DNA of 64,000 nt from Carboxylicivirga mesophila (lineage in GTDB: Bacteria; Bacteroidota; Bacteroidia; Bacteroidales; Marinilabiliaceae): contig NZ_JAGUCN010000001.1 in assembly GCF_018271975.1 (NCBI RefSeq), positions 372,001-436,000 of the forward strand. The letters run 5' to 3'. Below the pieces are notes generated by a model that saw nothing but the letters and a program-made list of their open reading frames with translations, did not search any database and was not told the DNA's origin. Below are positions 51,411 to 60,928 of the stretch, in pieces. Every line of letters begins with the position of its first letter. Position 1 is the first letter of the stretch. A program made the position numbers and the translations under genes.

Positions 51411-52994
51411 TTATTGTTTTGGCAGGGCGTCCTTTTTCGTTGGTCCCGGATAGTTAGTGTGGTAATATGATTTGAGAGACTTGTAAAAGCTATAACAGAG
51501 GATGAGTAACAAAATGGCAAATGGCAGCCCGGTTAGGATAGATGCAGTTTGTAATGCCGTTAACCCACCGCCAATTAATAAAACACCCGCCACGGTTCCT
51601 TCCATCGATGCCCAAAATATTTTTTGACCAACCGGTGCATCGTGTCGACCTCCTGAGGTGAGCGTATCAACCACCATAGACCCGGAATCGGAGGAGGTGA
51701 TAAAGAAACTCGCAACCAGCAATACCGCTATGAATGAAGAAAGAAAAGCTAATGGGTATTGTTCCAGTAATTTATAGATGGCTGTGGAGACATCTTCATT
51801 AACGGCTTCTGTAATAGCGGAGTTACCAATTAATTCCTGAAATAGTGCGCTTCCTCCAAAAACCGACATCCAGATGAATGTTAACAGTGTTGGCACAAGT
51901 AAAACACCTAATATAAACTCCTTAACTGTTCTGCCTTTGGAAATGCGGGCAATAAAAATTCCTACAAAAGGCGACCATGAAATCCACCAGGCCCAATAAA
52001 ACACCGTCCACGAGTTCTGCCAGTGCTTGGCTTCTTTAACGCCCTTGTATGATTCGGTCCAGAAGCTTAACTCAAAAAACTCATTTAGATAGTGACCTAC
52101 ATTTTGGACGAATGATTTAAAGATAAAAACCGATGGCCCTACTATAACAACAAATAGCAGCAATATAATCGCAATTCGCATATTCCATTCACTCAGGCGT
52201 CTGATGCCTTTATCAAGGCCTAAGACTAGCGATAATGTAGCCATCCCGGTGATGATGATGATGAGTACGATCTGCACGTTTGTGTTCAGATTAAAATCAA
52301 ACAAATAATGAAGCCCTGCATTGACCTGTTGCACTCCAAAACCCAGGGAGGTGGCCAGTCCAAAAATGGTCGCGATAACTGAGATGATGTCAATGGCATC
52401 GCCCAGCGGGCCATATATTTTATCGCCTAAAAGGGGATGGAAGATTGAGCGAATGGTTAAGGGAAGCTTTCTGTTGAATGTAAAGAAAGCTAAGGCGAGT
52501 CCAACAATGGCATATACCGCCCACGCATGCACGCCCCAATGTAGGAATGTGATGCCCATGGCTGATTTAGCGGCTTCAATCTTATCTGAGTTGTCAATCA
52601 GTGGGTTGCTGTTGTAATGAAATATGGGCTCAGCGACGCTCCAGAATAGCAGGCCAATGCCCATACCTGCGCTAAAAAGCATAGCAAACCAACCTTTTTT
52701 AGAGAATTCAGGTTTTGCATCTGCGCCACCTAAGCGAATTTTGCCAAATTTGCTAAAACCTAGAAATACCGCAAACAAGAGAAGTATATTAACCACCAAT
52801 ATAAAGAACCAACCCGTATTGTTGGATACGGTTGACTGAATCTGTGAAAAATACTTTTCCATGGGCTTGCCCACCAGTATGGTAGTGGCCACTAAAATGG
52901 CAATCACTAATAGTGATGTAACAAAGACCGGCCCATTGGCTTTAATGCCTAAAAATGTGCGCTTATCGCTTCTTTTATATTTCTGTTCTGTCAT
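51411..52994 (-). CDS. BCCT-family betaine/choline/carnitine transporter
   Basis: A 527-residue secondary transporter with twelve membrane segments, importing trimethylammonium osmolytes such as glycine betaine with sodium or protons. Diagnostic stretches: GWFAMLFSAGMGIGLLFWSVAEPIFHY (split here as GMGIGLLFWSVAEP, about 107-120), HAWAVYAIVGLALAFF in TM4, and the signature FYWAWWISWSPFVGIFIARISKGR in TM8 region, whose tryptophans form the aromatic binding box. Start at 52994; the porin gene precedes it by 6 bp, so both share the promoter at 54269. The C-terminal tail is short, with no osmosensory extension visible. Confidence 0.93.
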   Translation of the reverse strand: MTEQKYKRSDKRTFLGIKANGPVFVTSLLVIAILVATTILVGKPMEKYFSQIQSTVSNNTGWFFILVVNILLLFAVFLGFSKFGKIRLGGADAKPEFSKKGWFAMLFSAGMGIGLLFWSVAEPIFHYNSNPLIDNSDKIEAAKSAMGITFLHWGVHAWAVYAIVGLALAFFTFNRKLPLTIRSIFHPLLGDKIYGPLGDAIDIISVIATIFGLATSLGFGVQQVNAGLHYLFDFNLNTNVQIVLIIIITGMATLSLVLGLDKGIRRLSEWNMRIAIILLLFVVIVGPSVFIFKSFVQNVGHYLNEFFELSFWTESYKGVKEAKHWQNSWTVFYWAWWISWSPFVGIFIARISKGRTVKEFILGVLLVPTLLTFIWMSVFGGSALFQELIGNSAITEAVNEDVSTAIYKLLEQYPLAFLSSFIAVLLVASFFITSSDSGSMVVDTLTSGGRHDAPVGQKIFWASMEGTVAGVLLIGGGLTALQTASILTGLPFAILLLILCYSFYKSLKSYYHTNYPGPTKKDALPKQ

Positions 52995-53000
52995 AATCCT

Positions 53001-54131
53001 TTAAAAATAGTATCCAACGTTAATGTTAAATCGCATATGCCATTCTGCATCTTTTGAGCCTTCTGCAAACGCATTTGTCCATTCAGGCCCTAACCAGGCA
53101 TGATTTTTACCCCAGGCCGAATCGATGTATGTGTATATTGGTCCGGCCGCTACCATGCAGCCTACCACGTTCATGTATGAATCATGGAAGGTTTCTTCCG
53201 ATTTGTTAAACCAGGAGAAATCGTTATAGAGTTTGAGGTAATCAATGTGTTGACTCTTGCAGGGGATGGTGTATGAGAGGGATGAACTTACTACCTGCCC
53301 CTTGGCTGCCACTTTATAAATGGCGCCATAGGCTCCCATTTCAATGGTGTTTTGATACTGTGCCGAGTCCTTCGGGTTTTTACTGAAAGTGAGAGCTTGT
53401 AACTTTACTTCCCAGTTATTCATTTTGTGCCGAAAGCCAATAGAAAGGGCTGAGTGATTCCCCATCTTGTTGGATACAAGGTTGTAAAGTCCACCGTACA
53501 TGGCTGAAAATTCAATGCTGGTGTTAAAATTGCCGTCGGGGCTGTAGGCAAACTTGATATTTCCCTGGTTTACCTCTTTGTTTCTGCCTGCCACGTCGTA
53601 GGAATAGCGATTAGGTGAAATAGCTGAGTTATTGCCAAAGTTTAGTTCTTCGGCGTTTTTAAAGAAGGCTGCTTGTACCAGCAAATGGTCATAACGCTTC
53701 ATCCATTTGATACCCATGTCATGGTCATCTTCAAGGCCAATGTAGTAGGGTAAGCTGAAAAACCAATTATTGGAATTGTAGGGCTGCAGGCCAAAAGGCA
53801 CCTGGCATAAGCCCAGTTGGATTGAGCTAAAGTCGTTGATGTGGTACTCAATCCATCCTTGTTTCAGCATGCCACCACCAAAACTGTTGGAGTAGAAACG
53901 ATACTCGGCATTAAAGCCAAGCTGCTTGTAAGTGCCGGTGGCATTCAGCCTGAAAACATCGTAGCCGAAATCACCACCTCTTTTCACTTGTTCTGGTTTC
54001 CAGTCGGATAAATTGTAGTTAAAGCGGATGGCACCCCCGATATTTACTTTAGGCAGTTGTTCTTCCTGGGCGTATCCTGTAAAACAAATCGTTACTAATA
54101 TGAGTAGTATGTATATCTTTCTGTTTTTCAT
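53001..54131 (-). CDS. Outer-membrane porin-like protein, partner of the BCCT transporter
   Basis: A 376-residue exported protein. Signal peptide 1-21 (ending TGYAQ). The mature part is a beta-barrel with short alternating strands and aromatic girdles (FNAEYRFYSNSFGG, WIEYHINDFSSIQLG, LPYYIGLEDDHDMGIKW), ending in FNINVGYYF with the terminal Phe expected for barrel insertion. It resembles phosphate-selective-porin-like or DcaP-like barrels of Bacteroidota, family not certain. The 6-bp gap to the BCCT gene suggests the barrel brings the same osmolyte across the outer membrane. Confidence 0.8.
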   Translation of the reverse strand: MKNRKIYILLILVTICFTGYAQEEQLPKVNIGGAIRFNYNLSDWKPEQVKRGGDFGYDVFRLNATGTYKQLGFNAEYRFYSNSFGGGMLKQGWIEYHINDFSSIQLGLCQVPFGLQPYNSNNWFFSLPYYIGLEDDHDMGIKWMKRYDHLLVQAAFFKNAEELNFGNNSAISPNRYSYDVAGRNKEVNQGNIKFAYSPDGNFNTSIEFSAMYGGLYNLVSNKMGNHSALSIGFRHKMNNWEVKLQALTFSKNPKDSAQYQNTIEMGAYGAIYKVAAKGQVVSSSLSYTIPCKSQHIDYLKLYNDFSWFNKSEETFHDSYMNVVGCMVAAGPIYTYIDSAWGKNHAWLGPEWTNAFAEGSKDAEWHMRFNINVGYYF

Positions 54132-54268
54132 TCAGCTAAATGAGTTTTAATTATGCCTGCTATAAGTAGATGCATCCTGTACGAAATAGCATTCTTATAA
54201 ACTTTGGTGGTGCTATCAGAGTAAGTTAACAGGCTTAAAAATATAGACTTGGCAAGTTTTGGAGGGTG

Positions 54269-54299
54269 CAAAAATAGCCACAATATTTCAAACCGCCAA
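54269..54299 (-). promoter_or_regulatory. Promoter of the porin-BCCT operon
   Basis: On the minus strand TTG (54297-54299), 20 nt, TATTTTTG (54269-54276): an exact promoter match. The leader to the ATG at 54131 is about 130 nt. Confidence 0.65.
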
Positions 54300-54304
54300 A
54301 AAGG

Positions 54305-54317
54305 TTCTATGCGAACA
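54305..54317. promoter_or_regulatory. 13-bp motif shared with the ablA promoter
   Basis: TTCTATGCGAACA, here within GTTC-TATGC-GAAC symmetry, lies just upstream of the porin-BCCT -33 box. The identical 13-mer occurs at 60929 at the ablA promoter. Candidate regulator site. Confidence 0.4.
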
Positions 54318-54342
54318 TAAATGGCAGTTTGAATCTCATTAG

Positions 54343-54954
54343 CTAAGAGGTCTTCATCCAGAATGTTAGGCCGGACATAATAAGTTCAATGGATACGGTG
54401 CCTAATAAAAGAGCAATAACACGTCCGGCGATATCGATGTATTGTTCAATGAGTTCTTCCTTTTTAGAGTGAATATGATCGTGAACGAACTTTAGCAGGA
54501 TGATTATGGTAATACATAAAAGTATAGCTGTGGCTATGGCGGCTAAGGCCATTGGCTTATTTAGCCGTTCGCCAATAAGTACGCTGTAACTAATGGTGCC
54601 AGGACCAATAAAGATGGGCATGGCTATGGCACCGGCAATGTGTTTTGATTCGCCCCTTAGAGATTCGATAGAGGCATTGCCTTTAAAAACAAACTGTATG
54701 CCGGTGAGCAAAAATACAATGCCGCCGAATATTTGAAAGGAAGCCATGCGGGCATTAAATACGCTGCTGAAGATGCTGTCTCCCATAATGGCAAAGCAGG
54801 AGAAAACAACAAAACTGATTATCCCGGCTCTTAGGAGGATTCTCGCAAAGAGGTCCTTTGGCTTTTTCTTGACAATATCAATGAGGTAAACAATTAGCAG
54901 AAAAGGATTCAGCAGAACCAGGAGAAGCAAAACTGATTTTCCAAATTCTTCCAT
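54343..54954 (-). CDS. MarC-family integral membrane protein
   Basis: A 203-residue protein with six membrane segments, typical of MarC/UPF0056: LLVLLNPFLLIVYLIDI at the front (usual NPxG-like start), AIAMPIFIGPGTISYSVLI in the middle, and a C-terminal IAGRVIALLLGTVSIELIMSG. The family function is unknown; it is not the multiple antibiotic resistance pump it was once thought to be. It is 5 bp after the PLP racemase-like gene and therefore in its operon, giving a hint toward amino acid or osmolyte movement (inference). Confidence 0.87.
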   Translation of the reverse strand: MEEFGKSVLLLLVLLNPFLLIVYLIDIVKKKPKDLFARILLRAGIISFVVFSCFAIMGDSIFSSVFNARMASFQIFGGIVFLLTGIQFVFKGNASIESLRGESKHIAGAIAMPIFIGPGTISYSVLIGERLNKPMALAAIATAILLCITIIILLKFVHDHIHSKKEELIEQYIDIAGRVIALLLGTVSIELIMSGLTFWMKTS

Positions 54955-54959
54955 GATGA

Positions 54960-56033
54960 TTAATTTTTAATTCGTTTGTCGATGTATTTAGAATTAATAA
55001 TGCGCAGAACACCCATGTAGTCCATTTTAAACTCGATTAGGTCACCAACTTTGTAATTTTGCTTGTTTTCTTTCAGGTCGATGACTAACATATCAGAACT
55101 GGCACCAACAAAGCTTATTTGCTCATCAACGGGGGTGATGTGTTGCTCATCTACATCCAGCAAACCAAGGTCCAATATGGCCCGAAAAGATGTTTGTCCT
55201 ATTTGATTGTCGTCAAATTCCACCTCATGACCTTCCACATTAACACCCATTTCGCCCATTGGTACGGCTGGCTTCTCGCTTAATTCTATAATCTCGGAAT
55301 AGAGCTTAAACACATCTGAATGCATTTTTTTGTAGGGTGTATTGTTGTATACATCGGTGCCCAAAAACAAGGTTTCACCCACCCGAAAGTGATTAATTCC
55401 TTTGGGAAGCAGGTTTTGAAAGATGAGGGGAATGGTGACCGATGAGCCGCCTGAAACAAACTGTATTTGCTTATTGAAGCGGGCCTCAATTAATTGTTCG
55501 TACAGGCAAAGTTGTATGAGTTTATCATGATTGGGTAATACACCATACAGGCATGAGAGGTTGGTGCCAATGCCTACTACTTCAATGTTTTTAAGGTTAA
55601 AAACCTGCTTGTAGAAGCTCATGAAATGATCGCCCATTACACCTTCGCGCAATTCACCCAGTTCTATCATGATGATGATTTTATGGATGGTATTTTGTTT
55701 TATCGCTTCTTCGGATAGCAAGCGGATGGTGTTTATCTCTGTGTTAAGGCTGATGTTGGCATATTTCACAACATTGGCAATGGAGCGCTTGGCCGGAGGT
55801 TTAATGTAAATAGTTTCAACATCAGTATCCAGCTGTTTAATCATCTTTAAGTTTGAGATGCGGGAATCGCAAAAGCTGGTGATACCCATGTCGAGAAGTA
55901 CTTTCAAATAATCACGATTGCCACAAAGTAATTTCGATACAACCGACCATTGGATGTCATTGCTCCTGAATATTTTATTGAGATAGTTAAAGTTCTTCTG
56001 TAGTTTGTCCGTTTCTAAAGTAATAAAAGCCAT
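54960..56033 (-). CDS. PLP-dependent alanine/ornithine racemase-like protein
   Basis: A 357-residue fold-type III PLP enzyme. The N-terminal TIM barrel has the Schiff-base lysine in WSVVSKLLCGN (K34), followed by ITSFCDSRISNL, the IMIELGELREGV strand, GIGTNLSCLYG, QFVSGGSSVTIP and HFRVGETLFLG. The SKxxCG form resembles ornithine racemase and YhfX proteins more than alanine racemase (which has K-A-N-A-Y-G). The C-terminal domain is short and lacks the usual catalytic Tyr context of Alr. It is between MarC (5 bp downstream) and a GNAT gene (8 bp upstream). Placed beside AblA/AblB, the likely substrates are ornithine or lysine (inference). Confidence 0.8.
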   Translation of the reverse strand: MAFITLETDKLQKNFNYLNKIFRSNDIQWSVVSKLLCGNRDYLKVLLDMGITSFCDSRISNLKMIKQLDTDVETIYIKPPAKRSIANVVKYANISLNTEINTIRLLSEEAIKQNTIHKIIIMIELGELREGVMGDHFMSFYKQVFNLKNIEVVGIGTNLSCLYGVLPNHDKLIQLCLYEQLIEARFNKQIQFVSGGSSVTIPLIFQNLLPKGINHFRVGETLFLGTDVYNNTPYKKMHSDVFKLYSEIIELSEKPAVPMGEMGVNVEGHEVEFDDNQIGQTSFRAILDLGLLDVDEQHITPVDEQISFVGASSDMLVIDLKENKQNYKVGDLIEFKMDYMGVLRIINSKYIDKRIKN

Positions 56034-56041
56034 ATCTGTTC

Positions 56042-56494
56042 TTAATTGTTAGACGTTTTTGTATATCTCATTTCTGCATATTTTGACTGGAAGCCTATTC
56101 GCTCATAGAGTCGTTTGGCTGGGTTATCGTATTCTACATGCAGTTTGATATCGCCTTTGCAATAGGAGAATGCTTTTTCTATGATTTGCTGACCAAAGCC
56201 TTTGCCACGATAGCTGGCATCCACAGTTACGTATACCAATATATTGTCTGGTATATAGCCGCTCATACCGGTATGGTTCATAACCAGTGCGCCCACTAAT
56301 TGTCCCTTGTAAAACGCTGCCAGGGCAAAGCCGCCCTCGCTCTTTTCTGTTGAAAAGGCGTAGTCAAGGCATTTGTTGATATCGGCCTTAGGATCGCCAT
56401 ATTGGCCAAGGTGCGTGTGCAGGAAATCGACATATTCTTCGCGACTAATGGTACTAAAATCGGTGTTGGAGGTGTATTTTTTAAATGTTAACAT
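56042..56494 (-). CDS. GNAT-family acetyltransferase
   Basis: A 150-residue acetyl-CoA-dependent N-acetyltransferase. Motif A is clear: YVTVDASYRGKGFGQQIIEKAF (parts: VDASYRGKGFGQ binds the pyrophosphate of CoA), and the end motif DNPAKRLYERIGF with Tyr. Acceptor unknown; a small amino acid or amine would suit the location between a PLP racemase-like gene (8 bp downstream) and the sodium symporter. It is distinct from the AblB acetyltransferase further right. Confidence 0.85.
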   Translation of the reverse strand: MLTFKKYTSNTDFSTISREEYVDFLHTHLGQYGDPKADINKCLDYAFSTEKSEGGFALAAFYKGQLVGALVMNHTGMSGYIPDNILVYVTVDASYRGKGFGQQIIEKAFSYCKGDIKLHVEYDNPAKRLYERIGFQSKYAEMRYTKTSNN

Positions 56495-56542
56495 AGTTAT
56501 GAGGTTTATTTTTGTTATTGGGTACTATGTGTTTTAAGTTGT

Positions 56543-56704
56543 TTATAGCTCCTTTAAAAGGAATCGTTGTAACTGGTCAATCAAGTGTCTGAGTCGACTC
56601 TTTTGTTTTGGGGTATCAGTTGAACCGGGCGGATTTTTCTGTTTCTTAAAACTTCTGGCTTTTTGTCGTGTATAATACCTCACCAGATTAAATCTATCAT
56701 TCAT
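56543..56704 (-). CDS. Possible small basic protein (53 residues)
   Basis: An open frame of 53 codons from ATG 56704 to TAA 56543, in the 238-bp gap between the symporter and the GNAT gene. It starts 29 bp after the symporter stop and runs in the same direction. Composition is strongly basic (MNDRFNLVRYYTRQKARSF at the start) with a predicted amphipathic end (LRHLIDQLQRFLLKEL). It fills the gap neatly and is followed by 48 bp before the GNAT start. No family recognised; could be a small membrane-associated or RNA-binding protein, or a chance frame. Confidence 0.4.
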   Translation of the reverse strand: MNDRFNLVRYYTRQKARSFKKQKNPPGSTDTPKQKSRLRHLIDQLQRFLLKEL

Positions 56705-56732
56705 TTTCTATATGGTATTTGACGTTGTTTAC

Positions 56733-58166
56733 TTAATTGTTCGGTATAATGGAATCGTTCTTCTGGAGCCTCGAGATGAAGTTTTCTATCAGATAGGTAA
56801 TGCCTGAAGCTGTAATACCTGCAATGTTGGCATCCAATCCAAATATCAGTTTTATGTCGAATATAATTAAGCTTAAGGTGGTGCCCCCGCCAATGAGCAT
56901 GGCGGCCAGAGCTGCTTCGGGATTTGGTTTTTTGGCAAATAACGCGGCCAGTACCGGAATAAACATGCCTGATACCATAAAGGAATAGGAGTGCAACATT
57001 AGATCGAGTACACTGGTAACTTTTAGTGCGATGAACAGAGCCAGAATACCTATAAGCAGTGTGATGAGCTGTGAATAACGCAGGTTATGACGTTTGTTGT
57101 GCAGCTTGAACACATCTGTAAGGATATTACCCGATGCTGCCATTAAACAACTATCGGCGGTAGACATTATGGCTGAAAAGTAGGCCGATAGTACTATGCC
57201 CATAAGGCCTGCAGGTAGTATGGTGCGCAATAAAATGGGCAGTCCCATTTCGGCATCTATGTCTGCAACCACATAGTTGGTAATAATACCGCTTTCGAAA
57301 GCCACTCGCGCAAACATACCCAGTGTAACACCCAGGAAAGCCATTAGCGGGTATTCAAACAAGCCGGCAATGAGCCAGCCTCGCTGCGCTGTTTTTGTGT
57401 CTTTTGCTGCATAGATGCGTTGGTATAATGTCATGCCAATGAACCAGATTGGGACAATTGTAAATAGCCAGTTGATCAATTGAGACCATGATATGGCTGT
57501 CAGGCTTAAGAAATCAGCATCTAATGTGGATTTGATCGTTTCCAATCCGCCAATTTTAAAGTAGGCAAAAGGCAAGGCCACAAACAGTAAGCCGCCCATT
57601 AGAACAATCCACTGCACGGTATCGGTGTAAATAACGGCTTTAAGGCCGCCTATTGCGGTGTAAACAATGGCGATGGAGCCCATAACAAGCAAGGCGGTAT
57701 CCATCGATAAAGCCGGGAACGTGGATGAAGCCAGTTTGGCTCCTGCTAATATCTGAGACGAGGTAAAGCCAATATAACCAATGGCGGAAATGATGCCGGC
57801 AAATAATGCCACCTTTTTGTTAAAAGCATGTTCCAGAAATTGCGGGAAAGTTAAGAAGTTGCGTTCGCGAGCCAGGCGCGATACTTTGGGGATTAAAATA
57901 ACGGCGCTCAGCCACGCACCTATCAGTCCCGAAAACAGTAGCCAACTACCCGACAAACCCATTAAAAAGCCAAGGCCGCCAAGCCCAATGGAAAAGCCGC
58001 CTCCCACATCCGTTGCTACTACTGATAGGCCTATGTGTCCGGCTTTCAGCTTTCTTCCGCCTACATAATAATCATCAGGTGTTTTGTTGCGTCGCATAAA
58101 GAAAAAACCGACTCCTAACATGGCAATGAGGTAAATAAAGAAGATTATCAAATCAATTGTATGCAT
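56733..58166 (-). CDS. Sodium/solute symporter (SSS family)
   Basis: A 477-residue transporter with about thirteen membrane segments of the PutP/SGLT group. N-terminal YLIAMLGVGFFFMRRNKTPDDYYVGGRKL is the family opening (given in parts: DDYYVGGRKL at residues 30-39), then ATDVGGGFSIGLGGLGFLMG, the glycine-rich Na-site region, TAIGGLKAVIYTDTVQW in TM5-6, and YFSAIMSTADSCLMAASG in TM8 with Ser and Thr for sodium. Substrate unknown; amino acids or amines are the best guess given the neighbours. The small 53-residue frame and GNAT follow in the same direction. Confidence 0.9.
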   Translation of the reverse strand: MHTIDLIIFFIYLIAMLGVGFFFMRRNKTPDDYYVGGRKLKAGHIGLSVVATDVGGGFSIGLGGLGFLMGLSGSWLLFSGLIGAWLSAVILIPKVSRLARERNFLTFPQFLEHAFNKKVALFAGIISAIGYIGFTSSQILAGAKLASSTFPALSMDTALLVMGSIAIVYTAIGGLKAVIYTDTVQWIVLMGGLLFVALPFAYFKIGGLETIKSTLDADFLSLTAISWSQLINWLFTIVPIWFIGMTLYQRIYAAKDTKTAQRGWLIAGLFEYPLMAFLGVTLGMFARVAFESGIITNYVVADIDAEMGLPILLRTILPAGLMGIVLSAYFSAIMSTADSCLMAASGNILTDVFKLHNKRHNLRYSQLITLLIGILALFIALKVTSVLDLMLHSYSFMVSGMFIPVLAALFAKKPNPEAALAAMLIGGGTTLSLIIFDIKLIFGLDANIAGITASGITYLIENFISRLQKNDSIIPNN

Positions 58167-58355
58167 ACAATAAGAAGTTTAATACAAGCAGGGGTTTAAT
58201 AATGACACAAATTGCCCCGAACGTTTTTATTCGCTTCTGATTTTCAGATGTGCATTTATAGAAACTACCATGCAATGCCTGCTATAGCTGCTATACTTGG
58301 TTATTCAGTCTAGCTATAGTTTGAGCAGTGTGCTAAAAATGTTAAGAGAGTAAGG

Positions 58356-58583
58356 TCAGATCACTTCAATGGCTAGCTTGAGCTTTGTTGTGCGGCCTAT
58401 GTATTGAATGTAACCCTTAGATATGAGCGAGAAAATGAGCTCTTTCCCTTTGCTGTATGAAAGGTTCGTACGTTTTATTATTTCACCGTATATGCACTCT
58501 TCATCTTCTTTCAGGAGTGCCAAAATCTCTTTCTCTTTTGGATCGTCAATGCTTTCAAGTTGGATGCTTTGTGCTTTGTTCAT
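58356..58583 (-). CDS. Small winged-helix-like protein
   Basis: A 75-residue protein with a pattern like a single winged helix: EKEILALLKEDEECIYGEIIKRTNLSYSKGKELIFSLISKGYIQYIG is a helix-helix-recognition helix-wing layout (the middle part IIKRTNLSYSKGKELIFSL resembles a MarR/BlaI type HTH). It could be a small regulator of the neighbouring osmolyte genes. It sits between ablB and the symporter, all in the same direction. No named family. Confidence 0.6.
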   Translation of the reverse strand: MNKAQSIQLESIDDPKEKEILALLKEDEECIYGEIIKRTNLSYSKGKELIFSLISKGYIQYIGRTTKLKLAIEVI

Positions 58584-58635
58584 GGGGATAAGTGTTATTG
58601 GGTTGACTTTTTAGTTTTCTGGTAATGCTCACAAT

Positions 58636-58701
58636 TACTCCAGCCTTTCAGCCCTCTTCGGCAAAATACGTTTTGGTAGATCTGAAGATGTGGCTGGAGT
58701 A
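58636..58701. repeat. Inverted repeat around a 46-nt loop after ablB
   Basis: TACTCCAGCC (58636-58645) and GGCTGGAGTA (58692-58701) are exact inverse complements. The interior includes TTCAG/CTGAA, so a branched RNA is possible in the ablB 3' region or the leader of the small winged-helix gene. No T tract. Confidence 0.5.
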
Positions 58702-58775
58702 TTGGTGTCTGGCCTTTAAATATCTTGCATTCGGTGGCCAAAGGACATAGTAGTTGTGGCATATTGTTGTTTGGT

Positions 58776-59633
58776 TTATATGTGTTTGTAAAGAATATTC
58801 ATGCTTTCGATATTGCCGGCTATATTGGTATTTTTGATTAAGGTACCAGCGTATTGGTAGTTGGCTCGTAAAAAGGTCTTGTTCATTGGGATGGAGTTCA
58901 GGCGTGCTATCGTATACAATGAATGGATACCTTGCTTTTTCATCTCCCATTCCATAGACTGAAGTATCAAACTGGCCAATCGGTTGCCCTGATGTGCTTT
59001 TAATGTGGCAAAGTCAGTCATTTCGGCATTGCCTCCCTTTCGATCAACCTCGGCCGATGCTACGGCTACGATCTTTCCATTGTATTCAGCGCCAAAATAA
59101 AAAGTGTCGTTTCCCATGGCTTCGATCAAAAACTCCTCATCTTGTATTGGGAAGGGATAGGTAGCAAAGGTTTTGTCGTAGATGTCCGCGATTGTCGCTG
59201 CATCTTTGATGCCGAGCGGGCGAATGGTGTATTTTGAAGTGGCCGATGGTTTGCCGTTCCTTTTGATATACAGCAGTTCGCCTAAGTCCTTTAGCTTGTC
59301 TGTTTCTATATTAAGTAGTCTGTCGGAGCTTAGAAATTTAGATACAAAAAATACATCTTCTTCGCTGTTGTAAAACTGAGGGATAGATGCCTCCAGTATA
59401 AAGCCGTGTGAATAGAACAAAGGAGCGGCCCATTTGGGTATTTTGCAGAATACCTTTGTGTACTCTTCCTTTCTGGCCATTTTTGTTAATGTTTCCGGAA
59501 GTGCTATTGCATCCCGTTTGTCCATCTTCATCAGGTAGATCCGGTCATTGTGTTTACCATGTTGAATCAAAGAACCGTTGCCAATTTCTTCTACCACATC
59601 ACTAACTATTATCTCTTCTTTGTACGCGTTCAT
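58776..59633 (-). CDS. ablB: Beta-lysine N6-acetyltransferase AblB
   Basis: Acetylates beta-lysine on its epsilon amine to N-epsilon-acetyl-beta-lysine, a compatible solute. The 285-residue protein has an N-terminal half found in AblB/YodP proteins ([37 protein letters not shown]) and a C-terminal GNAT domain (about 135-285) with FDATYPFPI-like [33 protein letters not shown] and [21 protein letters not shown]. The ATG at 59633 overlaps the 3' end of ablA by 32 bp in another frame, showing tight coupling. Confidence 0.9.
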   Translation of the reverse strand: MNAYKEEIIVSDVVEEIGNGSLIQHGKHNDRIYLMKMDKRDAIALPETLTKMARKEEYTKVFCKIPKWAAPLFYSHGFILEASIPQFYNSEEDVFFVSKFLSSDRLLNIETDKLKDLGELLYIKRNGKPSATSKYTIRPLGIKDAATIADIYDKTFATYPFPIQDEEFLIEAMGNDTFYFGAEYNGKIVAVASAEVDRKGGNAEMTDFATLKAHQGNRLASLILQSMEWEMKKQGIHSLYTIARLNSIPMNKTFLRANYQYAGTLIKNTNIAGNIESMNILYKHI

Positions 59634-60912
59634 TGTTTTCTGGTATTAAGGATATTACATCAGATGAATCAGACAGGAGTTTCTCAATGCCAATGGCTTC
59701 TGATTCATCTTTATTATTTAAATTCAATTCAAGATTGCAATTATCGCATGACTGATTGCATGTTTTTTGCTCGTAGTTGTCGGGTTCTTTATAGGTGGTT
59801 ATAACGCCTTCGTAATTGCGCAGGATAACTTTATTGGTGGACCACGATATGATGTAATTTGGCATCACCGGTATTTTACCGCCACCACCCGGCGCATCAA
59901 TCACATAGGTTGGGCGGGCAAAACCACTAGTGTGGCCTATCAAACTTTCCATAATTTCGATGCCTTTGCCAATTGGTGTTCTGAAGTGTGACAAGCCTTC
60001 GGATAAATCGCATTGGTACAGGTAGTAAGGTCTAACTCTGTTTTGAACCAGCTGATGAAGTAGTGTTCGCATTATTTTGGGGCAATCATTAACGCCTGCT
60101 AGTAAAACAGATTGATTACCTAGCGGAAATCCCCCATCAGCAAGTTTGGCCAATGCTTCCTTAGCAGAGGTTGTTATTTCATTGGGATGATTGAAATGAG
60201 TATTTATCCACAGAGGTTGGTATTTTTTTAAAATATTTACCAGATTATCGGTGATGCGATAGGGTAGTACGACAGGCATTCTTGTTCCTATACGAATAAC
60301 TTCAATGTGTGGAATTCTTTTAAGTTCACTCAATAGCCAATCAATTTTGTCATCCGGTAGCATCAACGGATCGCCTCCTGAAAGAAGAACATCTCTGACT
60401 TGCTTATTTCGGGCGATGTATTCTATGCCTTTTTTCAATTGATTGGTTGAGGGAATATGGTCATTGTCGCCTACTTTACGTTTGCGTGTGCAGTGCCGGC
60501 AATACATGGCGCAAATGTTGCTGACATGAAACAGTACCCTGTCGGGGTAGCGGTGAGTTATGCCTTCTACAGGACTGTCCTTGTCTTCCGAAAGTGGGTC
60601 TGTCATATCTGTGTTTAAGACAGATAGTTCTTCGATGCCACCAAATGCCTGCTTGAATACTGGATCGTTTTTGTAATCGGTCTTATCTATTAATGACAGA
60701 TAATAAGGTGTTATTGAAAGAGGGAATTTGTCGAAGGTCTTTTCCAGGTCTGTTCGCTCGGCTGCATTGAATTGTATGCCGGTTAAGAGCTCGAATTGCT
60801 CTAGATTTTTAATCGTGTTTCGGAGTTGCCACTTCCAGTCTTTCCAGTTGTTTGCCTGGCTGGTTGTTTCAATTTTGTTTGCGATTTCTTGTTGTGTGTC
60901 ATTATAAATCAT
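59602..60912 (-). CDS. ablA: Lysine 2,3-aminomutase
   Basis: A radical-SAM, PLP-dependent enzyme converting L-lysine to beta-lysine. The 436-residue protein has the SAM cluster motif [13 protein letters not shown] (about residues 133-145), the SAM-binding [15 protein letters not shown], the ammonium-binding Asp in [17 protein letters not shown] and a second Asp in [13 protein letters not shown] (which also holds the PLP lysine). The two Asp residues mark lysine rather than glutamate as substrate. A C-terminal Cys group ([12 protein letters not shown]) matches the zinc site. Together with AblB it makes N-epsilon-acetyl-beta-lysine. It has its own promoter downstream of marR. The other known name is kamA. 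Confidence 0.93.
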   Translation of the reverse strand: MIYNDTQQEIANKIETTSQANNWKDWKWQLRNTIKNLEQFELLTGIQFNAAERTDLEKTFDKFPLSITPYYLSLIDKTDYKNDPVFKQAFGGIEELSVLNTDMTDPLSEDKDSPVEGITHRYPDRVLFHVSNICAMYCRHCTRKRKVGDNDHIPSTNQLKKGIEYIARNKQVRDVLLSGGDPLMLPDDKIDWLLSELKRIPHIEVIRIGTRMPVVLPYRITDNLVNILKKYQPLWINTHFNHPNEITTSAKEALAKLADGGFPLGNQSVLLAGVNDCPKIMRTLLHQLVQNRVRPYYLYQCDLSEGLSHFRTPIGKGIEIMESLIGHTSGFARPTYVIDAPGGGGKIPVMPNYIISWSTNKVILRNYEGVITTYKEPDNYEQKTCNQSCDNCNLELNLNNKDESEAIGIEKLLSDSSDVISLIPENNERVQRRDNS

Positions 60913-60928
60913 TCAACGTGCAGATTGT

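Noticed and set aside
58256-58340. Repeated GCTATA/CTATAG words before the symporter
   Set aside because: Short, irregular and without clear symmetry at a promoter; not enough to call a site.
58648-58950. 100-aa minus-strand ORF
   Set aside because: Out-of-frame overlap with the C-terminus of ablB, without a recognisable motif.
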